Source: Cryptomeria japonica
Taxonomy: Eukaryota; Streptophyta; Pinopsida; Cupressales; Cupressaceae
Assembly: GCF_030272615.1 (NCBI RefSeq)
Contig: NC_081411.1
Coordinates: 180,752,977 to 180,816,976 of the forward strand
Length of the DNA: 64,000 nt
Reading direction: 5' to 3'
Position 1 is the stretch's first letter. Every line of letters starts with the position of its first letter. The notes under the pieces were generated by a model. That model was not told the origin of the DNA. It ran no database searches and saw nothing but the letters and a program-made list of their open reading frames with translations. Both the position numbers and the translations under genes were made by a program. This document shows, one piece after another, positions 36,753-48,965 of the stretch.

Positions 36753-39700
36753 ATGTCGAATTCTAACAGCTTGCCCATTCCAGAATTTGATGGTAATGAG
36801 TATGATTATTGGTGTATAAAAATGATGACATTTTTAATAGGAAAAGACTTGTGGGAGATTGTTGAATCAGGTTACCAGGAGCCAGCTGATTGGAATGCCC
36901 TCCCAGTCAATGAAAGAACAGCAAGGAAGGAAGCTAAGAAGAAGAATTTTCAAGCATTGTTTCATATTCAAATAGCTCTAGACAAGAGTTTATTTCCAAG
37001 AATTGCAGGTGCAAAGACCGCTGAGGATGCCTGGAAGACTCTAAAAGAAGCTTACCAAGGCAGTGATCGGGTCCAAGTTGTTAAGTTACAAACATTGAAA
37101 AGAGAATTTGAGAATTTAAAAATGCAAGAAGGAGAAAGTGTGAGTGAGTATTGTGTCAGAGTAAAAGATGTGGTCAATAAGATGGCTACACTTGGAGAAA
37201 CTGTGAACACAGAAGTTCTGATAAAAAAGGTGTTGAGATCTCTCACACCAAGATGGAATCACGTTGCCATAATAATGGAAGAAAGTAAGGATTTGACAAC
37301 CCTTCAATTTGATCACCTTGTTGGATCGTTGATCTCACATGAAGAAAGATTAAAAGATTATTTTGGAGAAAGTGTTGAGAAAGCCTTTTCCTCCAAAGTA
37401 CAAATCACAAAGAATGATGATGGCAGCAGTAGTAGCAAAAGCAATCAAAGCCAAGGTAAAAGTCAAAATCAGAATAATTCAAGAGGTAGAGGCAGAGGTT
37501 TTTCAAGAGGAAGAGGTGCTTCAAGAGGCAGAGGTAGAGGAAGATTTGATAAAAGGAATGTTCAATGTTACCATTGTAATAGGTATGGACATTTTGAAAG
37601 AGAATGTAGATTAAAAGAAGGTAAAAATGTTAATTATGCTCAAGAAAGTAATGAAAATCCTCCAGATAATTTATTCTTATCTTATTCTAAAGGTGAAAAT
37701 ACTAGTAAAGATGTTTGGTACCTAGATTCTGGATGCTCTAACCATATGTCAGGAAATGGGAAGTTGTTTTCAACAAAGGATGAAAGTTTCAAGTCAAAGA
37801 TTCAGCTCGGTGATGATAAATCATTAGTGGTTGCTGCAAAAGGTGCTATGGAGGTCCACACAAAAGAAGGTATGAAGAGTGTTAATGATATTTATTACAC
37901 TCCTGAGTTAAAACATAATTTGTTAAGTGTTGGACAATTATGTGAGAAGAACTACAGAGTTGTCTTTGAAAATAAGAAATGTACAATTTTTGATAAGAGT
38001 CAGGGAAATAGAGTAGTCACAGTTGTTCCTATGACGAAAAATAGGATGTTTCCATTGAGATTTGGTGAAAATAATAGCAGCCTTGCCAATATGGCATTTG
38101 AGGATACAAGTTGGCTATGGCATTTAAGGTATGGCCATTTAAACTTTCACAGTTTGAAGCTTCTGACCTCACAAGCATTAGTTGCTGGTCTGCCCAAGGT
38201 TGAAGAGCACAAGGAGGTTTGTGAAGGATGTGCAAAAGGAAAGCATGCAAGGGAAAGGTTTCCAAAAGGCACTGCATGGAGGGCCCATTACCCCCTTCAA
38301 CTTGTTCATTCAGATATCTATGGACCAATGCAAACAAAGAGTTTGGGTAAGTCATCATATTTTATCACTTTTATTGATGATTACTCACGAAAATGTTGGG
38401 TGTATTTTTTGAAGACTAAGAATGAAGCCCTTGATACATTCAAGAGGTTTAAAGCACTTGTGGAGAATGAAAAAGGGTGCAAAATCAAATGTTTAAGGAC
38501 TGATCGTGGAGGAGAATTTTGTTCAAGAGCCTTTCAAAATTATTGTGATATGAATGGCATCAAGAGGCAGCTCACCACTCCATACACACCTCAATAGAAT
38601 GGGGTAGTTGAAAGGAAAAATCGCACTGTGGTAGAAATGGCAAGGAGCATGTTGCAAACCAAGGGATTGAGTAACTCTTATTGGGGAGATGCAGTTGCTA
38701 CAACAGTGTATATTCTCAATCGAAGTCCCACTAGTGCACTTGAGAAGATGACTCCTTATGAAGCATGGTATGAGAAAAGGCCTAATGTTAATCATTTTAG
38801 AGTTTTTGGATGTTTAGCTTATGTTCATGTACCTGATCAGAATAGACAAAAGTTAGATGCTAAAAGTGAGTCATGTATTTTTGTTGGGTATAGTGAGGAA
38901 AGCAAAGCTTACAGGTTATATAATCCTCTCACTAATAAGCTTATTGTTTCAAGAGATGTGATTTTTGATGAAGGGGGAGTTTATGGTCATCAAAAAGGCC
39001 AAATGGAGAAGTCAAAATCTGTTATGAATGATGATATTGATCATGAGCAGCCCACTAATGTTGCTGTCCCAATTGCTATAAATCCACCAAGTAGCCCCTC
39101 ATCTAATTCTTCAAGTCCATCTTCAACTCCAAGTTCTAGAAGGAAGGTAAAAAGTTTGAGTGATATTTATCAAAGGAGTGCCAATCAAGCACATGAAGAA
39201 AATCCAATAGGTGAGACAGTTAATTTTGCTTTATTTACCAAGGCTGATTTTGAACCATCATGTTTTGAAGAAGCATGTACTAATGAGGTTTGGATGCAAG
39301 CAATGCAAGAAGAGATGGATTCCATTCATAGGAATGATACTTGGGAGCTTACGGAGCTTCCACATGACAAGAAGAAGATTGGCACCAAATGGATCTACAA
39401 GACTAAGCATAACAGTGATGGAAGTGTTGAAAGGCATAAGGCAAGATTAGTTGCTAAAGGCTTCACACAGAAGTATGGGATTGACTATGAAGAGACGTTT
39501 GCACCAGTTGCAAGACAAGAGACCATTAGAATGCTGATTTCATTAGCAGCTCAAAAGAATTGGAGCATACAATATATGGATGTGAAAAGTGCCTTCTTGA
39601 ATGGGTACTTAGAAGAGGAAGTATATGTGGAACAGCCACAAGGTTTTCAAGTGGAAGGAAAAGAGAATCATGTCTACAAATTGAAGAAGGCTTTGTATGG

Positions 39701-40781
39701 CCTCAAGCAAGCACCAAGGGCATGGTATGCAAGAATTGATGGATACTTTCAGGAGAATGGCTTCAAGAGAAGTAAGAGTGAACCTACCCTTTACTACAAA
39801 CAAGAAGGTAATGATATTCTTATTATAAGTTTGTATGTTGATGATTTGTTGTATATGGGTAGCAGTTCTAAGATGAAAGATGAGTTCAAAATTGCTATGA
39901 TGAAAGAATTTGAAATGAAAGATCTTGGTCTCATGAAATATTTTTTAGGAATGGAGGTTTATCAATGTAAAAATGAAATTTTCATTTGCCAAACCAAATA
40001 TGCAAAAGATATGTTGAAGAAGTTTGACATGGTTGATTGTAAACCATACTCCACTCCAAGTGCTCATGGAGTTGTGTTGAGTAGGAATGATGGTGCTGAA
40101 TTAGTTGATGAGACTACTTACAGAAGTATTATTGGGAGTTTGATGTTTCTAACCCACACAAGACCTGATATATCATATTCAGTTTCACTCGTTTCAAGGT
40201 ATATGACAAATCCATTAGAAATACACATGAAGGTAGCTAAGAGAATTTTGAGGTATGTGAAAGGTACTCTAAATTATGGTATTCATTACTACTCTTCTAA
40301 AAGATTCAATCTTGTTGGCTTTAGTGATTCAGATTGGGGAGGTAGTATGGATGATCGTAAGTCTACATCTGGAAATTGTTTCTCCTTTGGGACTGGTTTA
40401 ATTACTTGGAGTTCCAAGAAGCAAAGCATGGTTGCTCTCTCATCCACAGAAGCAGAGTATGTTGCAGTTACTTCAGTAGGTACACAAGCTCTTTGGCTTA
40501 GAAAAGTTTTAGAAGAAATTGGAGAGAAGCAGATTCAACCTACAGTGGTTTATTGTGACAATGTAAGTGCCATCAAGTTAGCAAAGAATCCAGTTCATCA
40601 CAGTAGAACAAAGCATTTTGATTTGAAGTATCACTTCATCCGTGATTTAGTACAAAAGAAGGAAGTTGAATTGAAGCACATCAGCACTAAGGATCAGTTA
40701 GCAGACATCTTCACCAAAGCAGTTGCAAGAGATCAGATTGTGAGCCCTCTTAGCATCAAGGGGGAGTATGAAGATAATTGA
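36753..40781 (+). pseudogene. Copia-3 gag-pol, one internal amber
   Basis: One frame of 1,342 codons starting at ATG 36753, 56 bases after the primer site, open except for TAG at 38595-38597. Order: gag with GKDLWEIV, Arg/Gly-rich segment, zinc knuckle CYHCNRYGHFEREC (37567), protease WYLDSGCSNHMSG (37716), integrase zinc region WHLRYGH...CEGC, VHSDIYGP, RTDRGGEF, then the amber just before [10 protein letters not shown], so the translated product would lack the catalytic Glu and everything downstream. RT has [28 protein letters not shown] and [10 protein letters not shown]. RNase H has [11 protein letters not shown]. It ends KGEYEDN. The amber replaces a codon that is glutamine in copia-5 and copia-1. 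Confidence 0.94.
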
Positions 40782-41289
40782 TGCGATGGAGATTCCTGCT
40801 TTTCCAACAAGGAAAAATCTGCTATGCATGGCAAAGATAGCTTTGACTATTCTTAGCGAGTTTTTGTTTTAATTCGTAGTTTTTTCCCTCTGCAAATAAA
40901 GCATGTGTTGCATGCTTATTATAGAAGATACGATTTAGTTTTTTTAATTGTAATTGGGGTAAAACATCTGTTTTATTGTTTTTTTCCTTTTGAGGGCAGC
41001 GTACTGTTTCTGAGGCTGCATCTTATATCTCTATATATTATCCTCTATGTATTTTGTTTTTTTTTAGCTGCTGAAGCTGCAATAACAGAAAACTCTGTTT
41101 TGAAAACAGAGCAGTTTTTTTTCTGGATCTGAATAGCATTGTATATCTTTGGATCATAATTCTTTATGAGGTTTTGAGTAGTGTAATTTATGAACTATTT
41201 TATATAACTGTTTTTTTCTTCTTTCTGCTGTTCAACTCATTTGTATCAGCTGGTTTTAGAGGAGAGGCACTTTGTTTTTCAAATCTACA
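40769..41289 (+). repeat. 3' LTR of copia-3
   Basis: 521 bp, the same ends as the 5' LTR, with seven single-base differences and no indels. The inverted repeat recurs at 41093-41111. It overlaps the last codons of pol. Confidence 0.93.
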
Positions 41290-42550
41290 CAACTGCATAA
41301 GAGTAGATATTGCAGGTATATTTTTGAGTTCCCTGCAAGCATTTTAACTCAAGACGCTTCAGACTTCTTGGCAAAATCATGGTTTTCAGGTTCCTACACT
41401 TGAGAATGCGAATCTCTTCAAGGTAAATTACACGCCCCAGAGATGGCAGCTCTTGAAGCATTGGACAGTCCGATATGGATAATCCAACCAGATCAAAGTT
41501 ACCGTATATACTCTTCAAAATTCTACAATCAGTCAAAGTGAGGTAATTGAGCTTCCGATATCCATTAAATATAATCCGCTCCATGTGATTTGGACCGCAA
41601 ATAACTGGAAAATTCTTAAGCTCTGGACAACCACAAATGTTCACCCCTCGAATCATTTCGAAAGATATTCCTGATACTGTTTCCGGATCTTTACAATCGT
41701 TCAGCTCCAAACATTTCATCTTGACAGACCTATCAAGTGTTATGCTCTTGAGACGATTCAAACCCGCCAAGCACGGGTCCAGCAGTAGCATCCAACACCA
41801 AGAAACGCTAACTTCTACAAGATTTAGGAGATGAGATTGTCCTGTTACACTTTTCAAATGATCACAGTGGTGAACTATAAGTTTTTTCAGCCAACTCAGA
41901 TCTGCAAGACATAACTCATGAAGGTTTGGACATCTACTAACATTCATCTCTACGAGCATCATAAAACTGGACATTACTGGTACACTATTCATATTACAAT
42001 CTGCGATTCTTATCTTTTTCAGGCAGCTCAGATGGCCAACATCTGGCTCCTCGAGCATAGGGCATCCACTAATGCTCAATTCTTCAAGCTCTATAAGATC
42101 AGATGCCACTGACAAAATTTTGAGATATCCACACTTGCTAATATTAAGATAATTTAATGTTTCAACTCCTGTAAATTGCACTTGAATAAGATTTCCCACG
42201 GAATAAAGTTCCAAGGATTGAAGGTTTGGACAATAATTTCCGTTAAGTATAATTCTTTCTATGTTTTCTTGCTCGCTACTTACTAGATCTTCAAGCAAGC
42301 TCAATGGGGCCTTAACAGTAGCAGACTTTCGGCCACCATTCAATGGGGCCTTGAAAGTTGACTACTGGGAGAATTCAAAGTGAGGGAGCCTGAAAGTCTT
42401 CTATATGTCTTCACCATCAATGAATTCATTTTTGACTTGCGTTGAACCTCGTCGACTTCCTTTTCCACGTGAGTTAATATTCCTAAGAAATCTGGATACT
42501 CTTCTAAAAGAGTTCCGCAAATCTCCAGCTGTTTCATTTCGGAGAGGAGC
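41290..42550 (-). pseudogene. LRR gene, segment A (5' part of the LRR exon)
   Basis: The exon starts after a splice acceptor (GTTTGGGTTTCAG, ending 42551) with LLSEMKQLEICGTLLEEYPDF and a charged stretch, then at least ten cysteine-type leucine-rich repeats (ISKCGYLKIL, ISGCPMLEE, VSRCPNLHEL, ICGCPELKNF, ISDCPMLQELPSLG). Breaks: a frame change near 42346, beside two nearby copies of AAGGCCCCATTGA, and a one-base indel near 41330, beyond which the frame continues through the copia-3 target site into segment B. Leucine-rich repeats of this sort bind ligands or partner proteins in plant NBS-LRR receptors. The upstream domains are not in the window. Confidence 0.85.
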
Positions 42551-42665
42551 CTGAAACCCAAACAAATTTGTTTTTTAAATTTTAAATGGCAAAAGTTTAA
42601 TAAAAACATAGAAAAAGACTTTAAAAAAAATCCTAAGCAGTGTGAAAAAGATATGTGTAAGTTGT

Positions 42666-43771
42666 TGTTGGTATACTAATTTTAACATTTTGCATGAATA
42701 GTTGCATGAAAACAATTGTCTCTGCAGTTTCGTATAGAGATAAAAATAAGTGTTCTATATATAGCTGTTAAATTTTTCAATTGGTATCAAAGTCATGTTC
42801 GAGAAATTATTTTTATTAAATCTAAATCTATAGAGATATCAATAGAGATTTTAAGTTTAGAAGATTGAGAAGGTTGAAGAGCTATCACCATCTCTAAAGA
42901 GATCGCTACTGAGTTCAACTATAAGAAAATCCCCTAGTTTCGAGAAGGGAAGCCACCATGAGATCAGTGAAGATCACAAGCCATTTATGTGATTTTTTTT
43001 TTGATATTGCAATCTTTCCAACTTGCATGGGCAAAGTATTTTCATTCAATTAGCTCAATCTTGTCAATTCAGAAGCCACCATCCAAAGGTGAAGTTCACC
43101 CTCCATTGAGAAGACTCTAGTCAAATTGACATTTGCATGTCAACCAGAGAAGGAATAGATATTTTGAATAACCTCATGTCTGAAAAGAAGGTGAAGCCAG
43201 ACAAGTTGCAACCCAAACAAACAAAGAGACTGTTAGGATAAGAGGAGATCACCAAGGTATGGAAAGATCGCATTGATGTTGAGAAGATCCAGCCAGTGCA
43301 ATAAAGTTTGAAATCATCTTTGAAAAAGGTGAAGCCTTCAATTTGTGAGAAAGCCAAAAAGGTCTTAGAAATGGTCATAGTATTTTTTGTCAAAAATAGG
43401 AGAGAAGCTCTCTACAAAAGATGAGAATATCGCAATTTTTGTGAAAGCAGTATAAATTATTCTAAGCCATCAATATGCAATCGTGTGAGGAAGTCTGATC
43501 CATGTTTCGAAAATGGCTTGGACGAGTTAGAGGCCATGGGTTTCCAATTCAAAAGGAGATCACCACATGATGTAGGTAGGAGAAAATCCCATTGAAATCG
43601 GAAAAAGATTAAAAATTTGTGTTGAAGCAATCCAATAGTAATTGAAATTAAGAAGAAGATTGTTGGTATATTAATTACAACACATCGCATGAAGAGTTAA
43701 ATGAGGAGAACTGCTTGTACAGTCTCGTATAGATAATAAGTGTTCTAAATGTAGAACTATTAAATTCTTCA
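42666..43771 (+). mobile_element. Small non-autonomous LTR element (TRIM-like)
   Basis: Two diverged direct repeats, 42666-42779 and 43661-43771, share starts (TGTTGGTATA) and ends (AAATTYTTCA) and the inner segment CGTATAGA...TAAGTGTTCTA. A primer-site-like TGGTATCAAAG follows the left copy at 42782. The internal 0.88 kb has no recognisable coding. Short LTRs with no pol fit a TRIM or similar dependent element. It lies upstream of the LRR exon, perhaps in an intron. No clear target duplication was found. Confidence 0.6.
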
Positions 43772-45125
43772 AAGGGATGCATGGATGGAAGTTTGAAGGA
43801 GAGCTAGTGGTATGACAGTGTCATTTGAAAATAACAAGAACGAAATTGATCATTTTGATCCAAATTTGATTGGTGCCTCCAATGAACTTGATCTCCCATT
43901 TGCTTTGCTAGTAAATTATTTTGTAGCAATAGACTAGTTAGAAATTGTTTCAAGTGCATCATGTGGTGCAAATTTGATAGCAGGTAGCATTTTCCTAGAG
44001 GAACAGAGATGTTGAGGGACTCCAACTCTAACTAAGTGTAGGTTCGAACTAAGATGCATCAATGAAAGAGTTTTCTTTTCCACAATGAGCATTGTGATCA
44101 AGGTGAGAAAAACTTTCCTATTTGTGATATATATGAACCATTGGAATCTACTTTTTAACGTAATACATTGTTGGTATTAGAGCAGTATACGGCAAGGGAA
44201 ATGTGAATAAACTTGGCACCTCGGAGATTATCATGCTCAGTGTGTAGATGTGATATGCTCTAGTGCGCAGCCATGTGAGAAGGTGATAGGAGGTGATCGA
44301 CAGTGACTTTGCCCTCTGCCTTGATGAAAGTTCAAGGATGGAAGATCTGCATTTGGCATGTGGGATGCACTATAGAAACACACTGATCTCCATTCGATGG
44401 TATCATCAATGTGGAGTCCGACATCTGAAATAGAAAAGGCCTTCATTGAAGATGAGTATTCTTCTCTGCTGCGTTCATTTTGTCTGCAGATTGCTATTTA
44501 AAATTCCTTTATTGTGGAGAAATAGCGGTGGATGATAAGTTTTCAATGAATAAGGAGATGAAAGGAAATAAAGACAGTGTGATAGTGATAAAGCCAGGCT
44601 CCAGAATACAGTGCACTCGTGTAAATTGGAAGGAGAAGATTTGCATTGATAGCAGCAAATTTTGCATAGACAAGTGAATATCAAACTCGCCAGACGATGC
44701 TAGTAGCGTGGTGAGAAATAATGAACCATAACATGCAGTTCGTGATAGCACCGGTTTCGACTTTGGCTTATTAGATACTTTCCAGAACACCAGAAACCTG
44801 CAACTCGATGAATTGATTTGACAAGGACTCTTAGAGTTTTTCCTTTTTGACGTCCATTGCCAAACCAAAAATATATGTGCACAGCTTAAAAAAGTCTAAA
44901 GTGTTGATGATGAAGGCGAGGTAGAACACCTACATAAGTGTCCCCGTTTCATTGTACGAGCCATCGAGCTCACCTCAATGTTTTTTTTCATCCATGAAAG
45001 GATGTGTTTGTCCCACTAAAGTGTGTATATCATCATTTTCTTTTTCTTCTTTCTTCTTTCTTTTTTTTTTTGGTCCTATCATGCTTGCTCCAAAGATACT
45101 TCTGTTAGATTAATTATTTCACATG
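43772..45125. other. Noncoding stretch upstream of copia-4
   Basis: No gene supported. A primer-site-like TGGTATTAGAGCAG occurs at about 44174, which could mark the end of a lost 5' LTR and start the leader of copia-4. Confidence 0.45.
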
Positions 45126-48100
45126 GAAGACCAAGATGCATACAATTCTTCATTTTGAAAATCTATGGGAGATTGTTACTAGTTCTATAACATGTTTCAA
45201 TGATGTAGATGAATGGAAGAAGTTTAATAAGGCCAACCAGGTCAATGCCAAATCCTTTATGTTGATCACACTCAGCATCTTTAACGAGGTCCAACTACAT
45301 GTTTGAGATGCAATAACATTGAAGGAGGCGTGAGATGCCCTCTCCAACATCTACAAGGTGAAGAACCAAACCAAGATTCTCCATCTTCAATCCAAGTTTC
45401 ATGCACTTAATATGCAAGCTGGTGAGAAAGTTGAAGAATTCTTATGTTGTGGATCTGTCATCTGAGTAGAGCTTCTTGCACTTGGACAAAAGGTGGAGGA
45501 CAAATTGCTCATATTGATTACTTTGAGAGCTCTTCCTTCTCAATTTTGGACATTTTGTCACAACATTGAATATTACCAAATAAAAAGTTTAATTTAAGAA
45601 ATGGTAAATTTTCTCCAACAAGAAGAGGCCATCTAGTCCTTAAAAGATGCCTTTGAATACAAAGCACTAGTTTCTAGATGACAACATAGTTAGAAGTCTC
45701 ATAAGGGATCCTCACAAAATTAGCCACAACAATAGCAAAAGCCTTCGAAGGAAAATGAATGATGTCACATTTGCCATACCAACACACATGATAAAAATTA
45801 TTGTTGGTATAATGGCTCAAGGCAATTCTACTAAGAAAGGCCCATTTGGTCAAAACAATTCTCGATAGTCAAGAGGTCATCCTCATCGATGATGGAATCT
45901 AATGAGGATGGACTAAATACAAAAAATTGCAGCTTGTCAATCAAAACTTAGTTCTTGTCTCCCAAACCTCACAAGCCTTAAGAGATGTTTGGTTGATTGA
46001 GTCTACTGCCAGTAAACTTATGACTGACAATAAAGATTTGTTTGATACCCTAACTACTCAACCTATAGGTGGTCTAATCTAGATAGAAGGTGGTAAGGAG
46101 TATGTTGCAGAAGGCAATTGCACAGTCTCCAACTCTCTTGGAACAATAAGTTGTTATCTCACTATGGTTCTTTATGTTCCAGATTTAGCAACAAATCTCT
46201 TGTCTATCTGTCATCTTTTGAATCATGACCTTAAGGTTGAGTTTTAGAAGGATGGAGTCAAATCCTATCTCATCTCACAAGATGGCATGATCATTGCTAT
46301 AGGTTAATTACAAGAGTGACCTATTTTCCCTTGATGTTTTCTTCTCTTCTATAGTTTCTCTTTGTGCCTCTATGGTTGAGTCCACTTCTCTATGTAAATA
46401 TAGATATGGTCATTTTTTTGCCTACTCCCTTCATCAACTTCAATCCAAGGAAATGGTAAGAGGTCTTCCTCATGTCCCCCCTTCCTTTTCTATATTCTTC
46501 AAGAATTTCTTGGAAGGAAACAACATTTGGATCCATTCAAGTCTAGCTTCTACTATGCCATAGAACATCTCGTAGCTATACATAGTGATTTGTGTGAACC
46601 ATTGTCTAATTCCTTTCAAGGATGCAAGTACTTCTAGTTAATCATGGATGAATTCTCTTGCAAGACATGGGTGTATTTTCTTACAAGGAAAAGTGAAGTC
46701 TTTTCATTCAAGGAAAAGTGAAGTCTTTTCATTCATTTGTGACTTCTATGATCAAGCTGTGCAAGACTCCCATAAGCCTCTTCTTCTCCTTCACTCCAAT
46801 CAAGGGGAGGAATTCATTTCTAAGGATTTTATGGAGTTCTTCAACTGTCATGACATCAAACATCATCTCATTTCCCCCTATATAGATAAACAAAATGGAA
46901 TTGTAGAGCAACACAATCATAGTGTCATAGATATGGTTCAGTGCATGTTTTCTACAACCAAGTTGAAGGATCGATTTTGGGAAAAAGTTGTCCAAACATT
47001 CATGTATCTAATCAATAGAGCTCACACCAAGTTTTTACAAGATAAGACACTAGAAGAGTTATGAAATGTTATAAGTCATCAATTTCTCATCTTAGAGTTT
47101 TTGCTTGTAATACATACATGCATGTCCCAACAAACAGAAGGAAGAAGTTTGATTCCAAGACACTCAAATGCATCTTTTGGGTTATAGTCTATCCTCAAAG
47201 GCTTATTGTCCCATGGATCTTGAGACACATAATATTTATGAGATATGCGATCTGATTTGTGATGAGTAATCTTTTGAATCCCATCTACATAAAGAAGATC
47301 CATTCTCTTCCCATAAACTTCTCTCATAGTTAGATTGATGTGATAGAGGACTCTTCTTAGAAAGAAGATGAAGATGAGCTGCAAAGAGAATTGTTTGTCA
47401 ATCTTGGTAATTTGGAGAATTATTCTTTGGAACAGTAGAAATGTTTGTGTCTGAAATGGGTTCTAACCACCATTGGGGATTCCCACCTAAGTTCTCTTTC
47501 GAACCTCTCAACTGGAGCAAGGACAATAAGCTAGGCAAGAAATAAGGTGAATTTGGCCTTGATGAGTTTAGTTATGAATAGTATATAACTTGATATAGAT
47601 CATGAGGAACTTAGTCAACCACACTAGAAGGAATCCATCGATGCAAAGTAGGAATCTCTCATGAAGAACCAAGCATGGGATCTTGTTGATATGCTTATAG
47701 GAAAGAAATCCATAGGTTACACATGAGTTTTCAAAAACAGAAAAAAATGGGAAGATGGGTTTATCAACAAATATACAGCATGTGTTGTTGCAAGTGGATA
47801 TGCTCAATAGGAGGGTGAATTATGAGGATACCTTTGCACCAACTACAAAGATTAAAACCATTCGATTTGTGTGTACATTAGATACACATAAAGGATGGAT
47901 GCCATGAGTGTTTTCTTGAATGGTGATCTTGAAGAAGAAGTTTAGGTGATCCAACCTAAATGTTTCATCAATGAATATAATACCCACAATGTATGTTGTT
48001 TGATAATGTCACTATATGCACTTAAGGCAAGCCTTTCATGCATGGTACATAAAAATAGATGGGCAATTCTTCTAGCATTGTTTCATTTGTAGCCCCTTCG

Positions 48101-48965
48101 ATACTAATTTGTATATTAAGAAGGTAGGGACAAAGATTGACATTCTCATTTTTTATGTGGAGGGTATTGTGGTCAAAGGAATTTCAAACAATCTCATTGA
48201 TATTGTCAATTTTGATTTGAGGAAATCCTTCAACATGATATATTTGAGGGTACTTCACTATTGTCTTAGCTTGGAGATATGAAGGAGCATCATATTTTTA
48301 TGTCCCATATGAAATATGCCAAGACAATCCTAAAAATATTTGGCATGTCTAATTGTAAACCTTTGCCCACTCCAATGGAGAAACGTATGCAACTATCTTT
48401 GTTCTAGGATTCACCTTAAGTTGATCCAATTCTCTATGTCTCATTTACTTGACATATACCACACTAGATTTATGCTTTTTTGTTAGTTATCAGTCCAAGT
48501 TCATGCAGGAGCAAACTAAATGCCATTGGATTGTAGCTAAGCATGTTTTGCAATATGTCCAAGGTTCTCTTGTGTATGGTTTGAAATATAGGAAGAACAA
48601 TCAATTCTTCTTATAGGGATATGCTAACTTAGAATATATTGGATATATTGATGATAAAAAATCAACCTCAAGTTATATTTTTTTGATATTAGTTCTAGTC
48701 CTATTTCATGTATAAGTAAGAAGCAAGCTTTTGTTTCTCTCTCTTCCATTGAGATTAAATATCATGATGCATCAAGAACTATGTGTGAGGTAATTTGGTT
48801 ACGTCACATTGTAAACTTGATATGGAAATTTCTAAATAAAAACCACTAATTATCTATTGCAATAATTAGGGGGCCTTGAAGCTTGTCAAGAATCTAGTTT
48901 TCCATGAGCATACAAAACAAATTGAGGATACGTGTCATTATATTCAAAAGAAGTCATGCAACACC
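45126..48965 (+). pseudogene. Copia-4 gag-pol, heavily decayed
   Basis: Recognisable pieces in order over many frameshifts and stops: gag (about 45200-45620), a degraded knuckle region, protease-like and LYVPDLATNLLSICHL (about 45990-46210), integrase (LLHSNQGEEF, DKQNGIVEQHNHSV, about 46650-47050), VFACNTYMHVP, RT (GDLEEEV near 47925, LPTPMEKRMQLS near 48370) and RNase H (SLSSIEIKYHDAS near 48745). One of the oldest elements in the window. A 24 bp segment is duplicated at about 46690-46735. Confidence 0.8.

Larger units (their letters stand above)
36162..41289 (+). mobile_element. Copia-3, young complete element in LRR gene
   Basis: A 5,128 bp element with 521 bp LTRs that differ at 7 positions, target duplication CAACT (36157-36161 and 41290-41294), primer site TGGTATCAGAGC (36685-36696) and purine tract CAAGGGGGAGTA next to the 3' LTR. 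It is the youngest dated insertion in the window and close to structurally complete. Confidence 0.95.

Noticed and set aside
44509-44868. 119-codon minus-strand ORF
   Set aside because: No LRR, NB-ARC or transposon motif. Probably chance.
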